Source: Enterobacter cloacae (GTDB taxonomy: Bacteria > Pseudomonadota > Gammaproteobacteria > Enterobacterales > Enterobacteriaceae). From it: a DNA stretch of 64,000 bases. The notes below the pieces were generated by a model. The model worked only from the letters and a program-made list of their open reading frames with translations. It had not been told where the DNA came from and searched no databases. The DNA lies in NCBI RefSeq assembly GCF_011078175.1, contig NZ_JAALCJ010000001.1, positions 1 through 64,000 of the forward strand, given 5' to 3'. Position numbers and translations under genes: made by a program. Shown here one piece after another: positions 63,769-64,000 of the stretch. Position 1 is the first letter of the stretch; each line of letters opens with the position of its first letter.

Positions 63769-64000
63769 AACGTTTTCTGTTAATGGCGCTTGCCCTGACG
63801 ATGCTTCTGGCCGGATGTAGCACCGAGGTGACAGAGTATCAGCAGCAGCAGCCACGGCTTGATATTTTTACTTACTTCCAGGGCAAAACCGAGGCGTGGG
63901 GGATGGTGCAGGATCGAAGCGGTAAGCAGATCCGCCGTTTTCACGTTGAGATCGCCGGGGATGTTATCGGCGATACGCTGACCCTGAACGAGCATTTTGT
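63765..64000 (+). CDS. DUF3833 lipoprotein (cut by window edge)
   Basis: The first 78 residues. Signal with lipobox LLAGC (Cys18 lipidated), then PRLDIFTYFQGKTEAWGMVQ, the family's lipocalin-like opening. Predicted outer-membrane lipoprotein. It continues the overlapping operon (ATGA), which therefore extends beyond the window. Confidence 0.82.
   Translation, partial: MKRFLLMALALTMLLAGCSTEVTEYQQQQPRLDIFTYFQGKTEAWGMVQDRSGKQIRRFHVEIAGDVIGDTLTLNEHF

Overview
The window looks like a chromosomal segment of a member of the Enterobacteriaceae close to Enterobacter (inference). Its genes match, in content and local order, blocks known from Escherichia coli: ynfG-ynfE-ynfD, ynfC, speG-ynfB-ynfA, rspA-rspB-ydfJ-ydfI-rspR-ydfG-dcp, ldhA, ydbH-ynbE-ydbL, and feaR-feaB-tynA next to the complete paa cluster. 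Most of the DNA is fairly GC-rich with tight operon packing. Several AT-richer insertions break the E. coli-like order.

Layout. 1-2971: DMSO-reductase-like ynf genes with a twin-arginine signal. 3074-3928: an inserted family 17 glycosyltransferase. 4121-6224: ynfC, speG-ynfB, ynfA. 6336-17225: an expanded rsp locus in which a uxaC paralogue and a GPH-type sugar transporter sit between ydfJ and ydfI, so that glucuronate isomerase, a fructuronate/mannonate-type oxidoreductase and mannonate dehydratase lie together; ydfZ, a universal stress protein, the regulator rspR and ydfG follow. 17369-26252: dcp followed by a mosaic island in which the 3' end of dcp recurs three more times as decaying fragments. 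The fragments separate a methyltransferase, a likely AbiC-type phage abortive-infection protein with a glutamine-rich lipoprotein, yedK, and a LexA-controlled dinI-like gene. 26340-33563: amino-acid permease, a two-gene PQQ dehydrogenase unit, small periplasmic proteins and ldhA. 33774-36926: ydbH-ynbE-ydbL.

36927-57068 is an aromatic amine and phenylacetate catabolic block. TynA oxidises phenylethylamine to phenylacetaldehyde, FeaB oxidises that to phenylacetate, PaaK makes phenylacetyl-CoA, PaaABCDE epoxidises it, PaaG isomerises it to the oxepin, PaaZ opens the ring, and PaaJ, PaaF, PaaH and PaaG carry out the beta-oxidation-like steps to acetyl-CoA and succinyl-CoA. Matches to the known FeaR box (tandem, 21 bp apart) lie before both feaB and tynA, and PaaX-type operators lie before paaZ, paaA and possibly paaX.

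57207-58158 holds two unrecognised small genes. From 58418 to the window end runs a tightly overlapping operon (NTF2-like, SDR, FAD oxidoreductase, DUF1365, Cfa-like methyltransferase, DUF2878, chalcone-isomerase-like, DUF3833) that probably modifies membrane fatty acids. It is preceded by a conspicuous inverted repeat.

The most interesting parts are the dcp 3'-end island with its candidate phage-defence gene, the lipid-modification operon with its dyad operator, and the shared ATGGTAGTA motif before rspA and rspR. All family assignments come from reading the sequence and from memory; no search was run.
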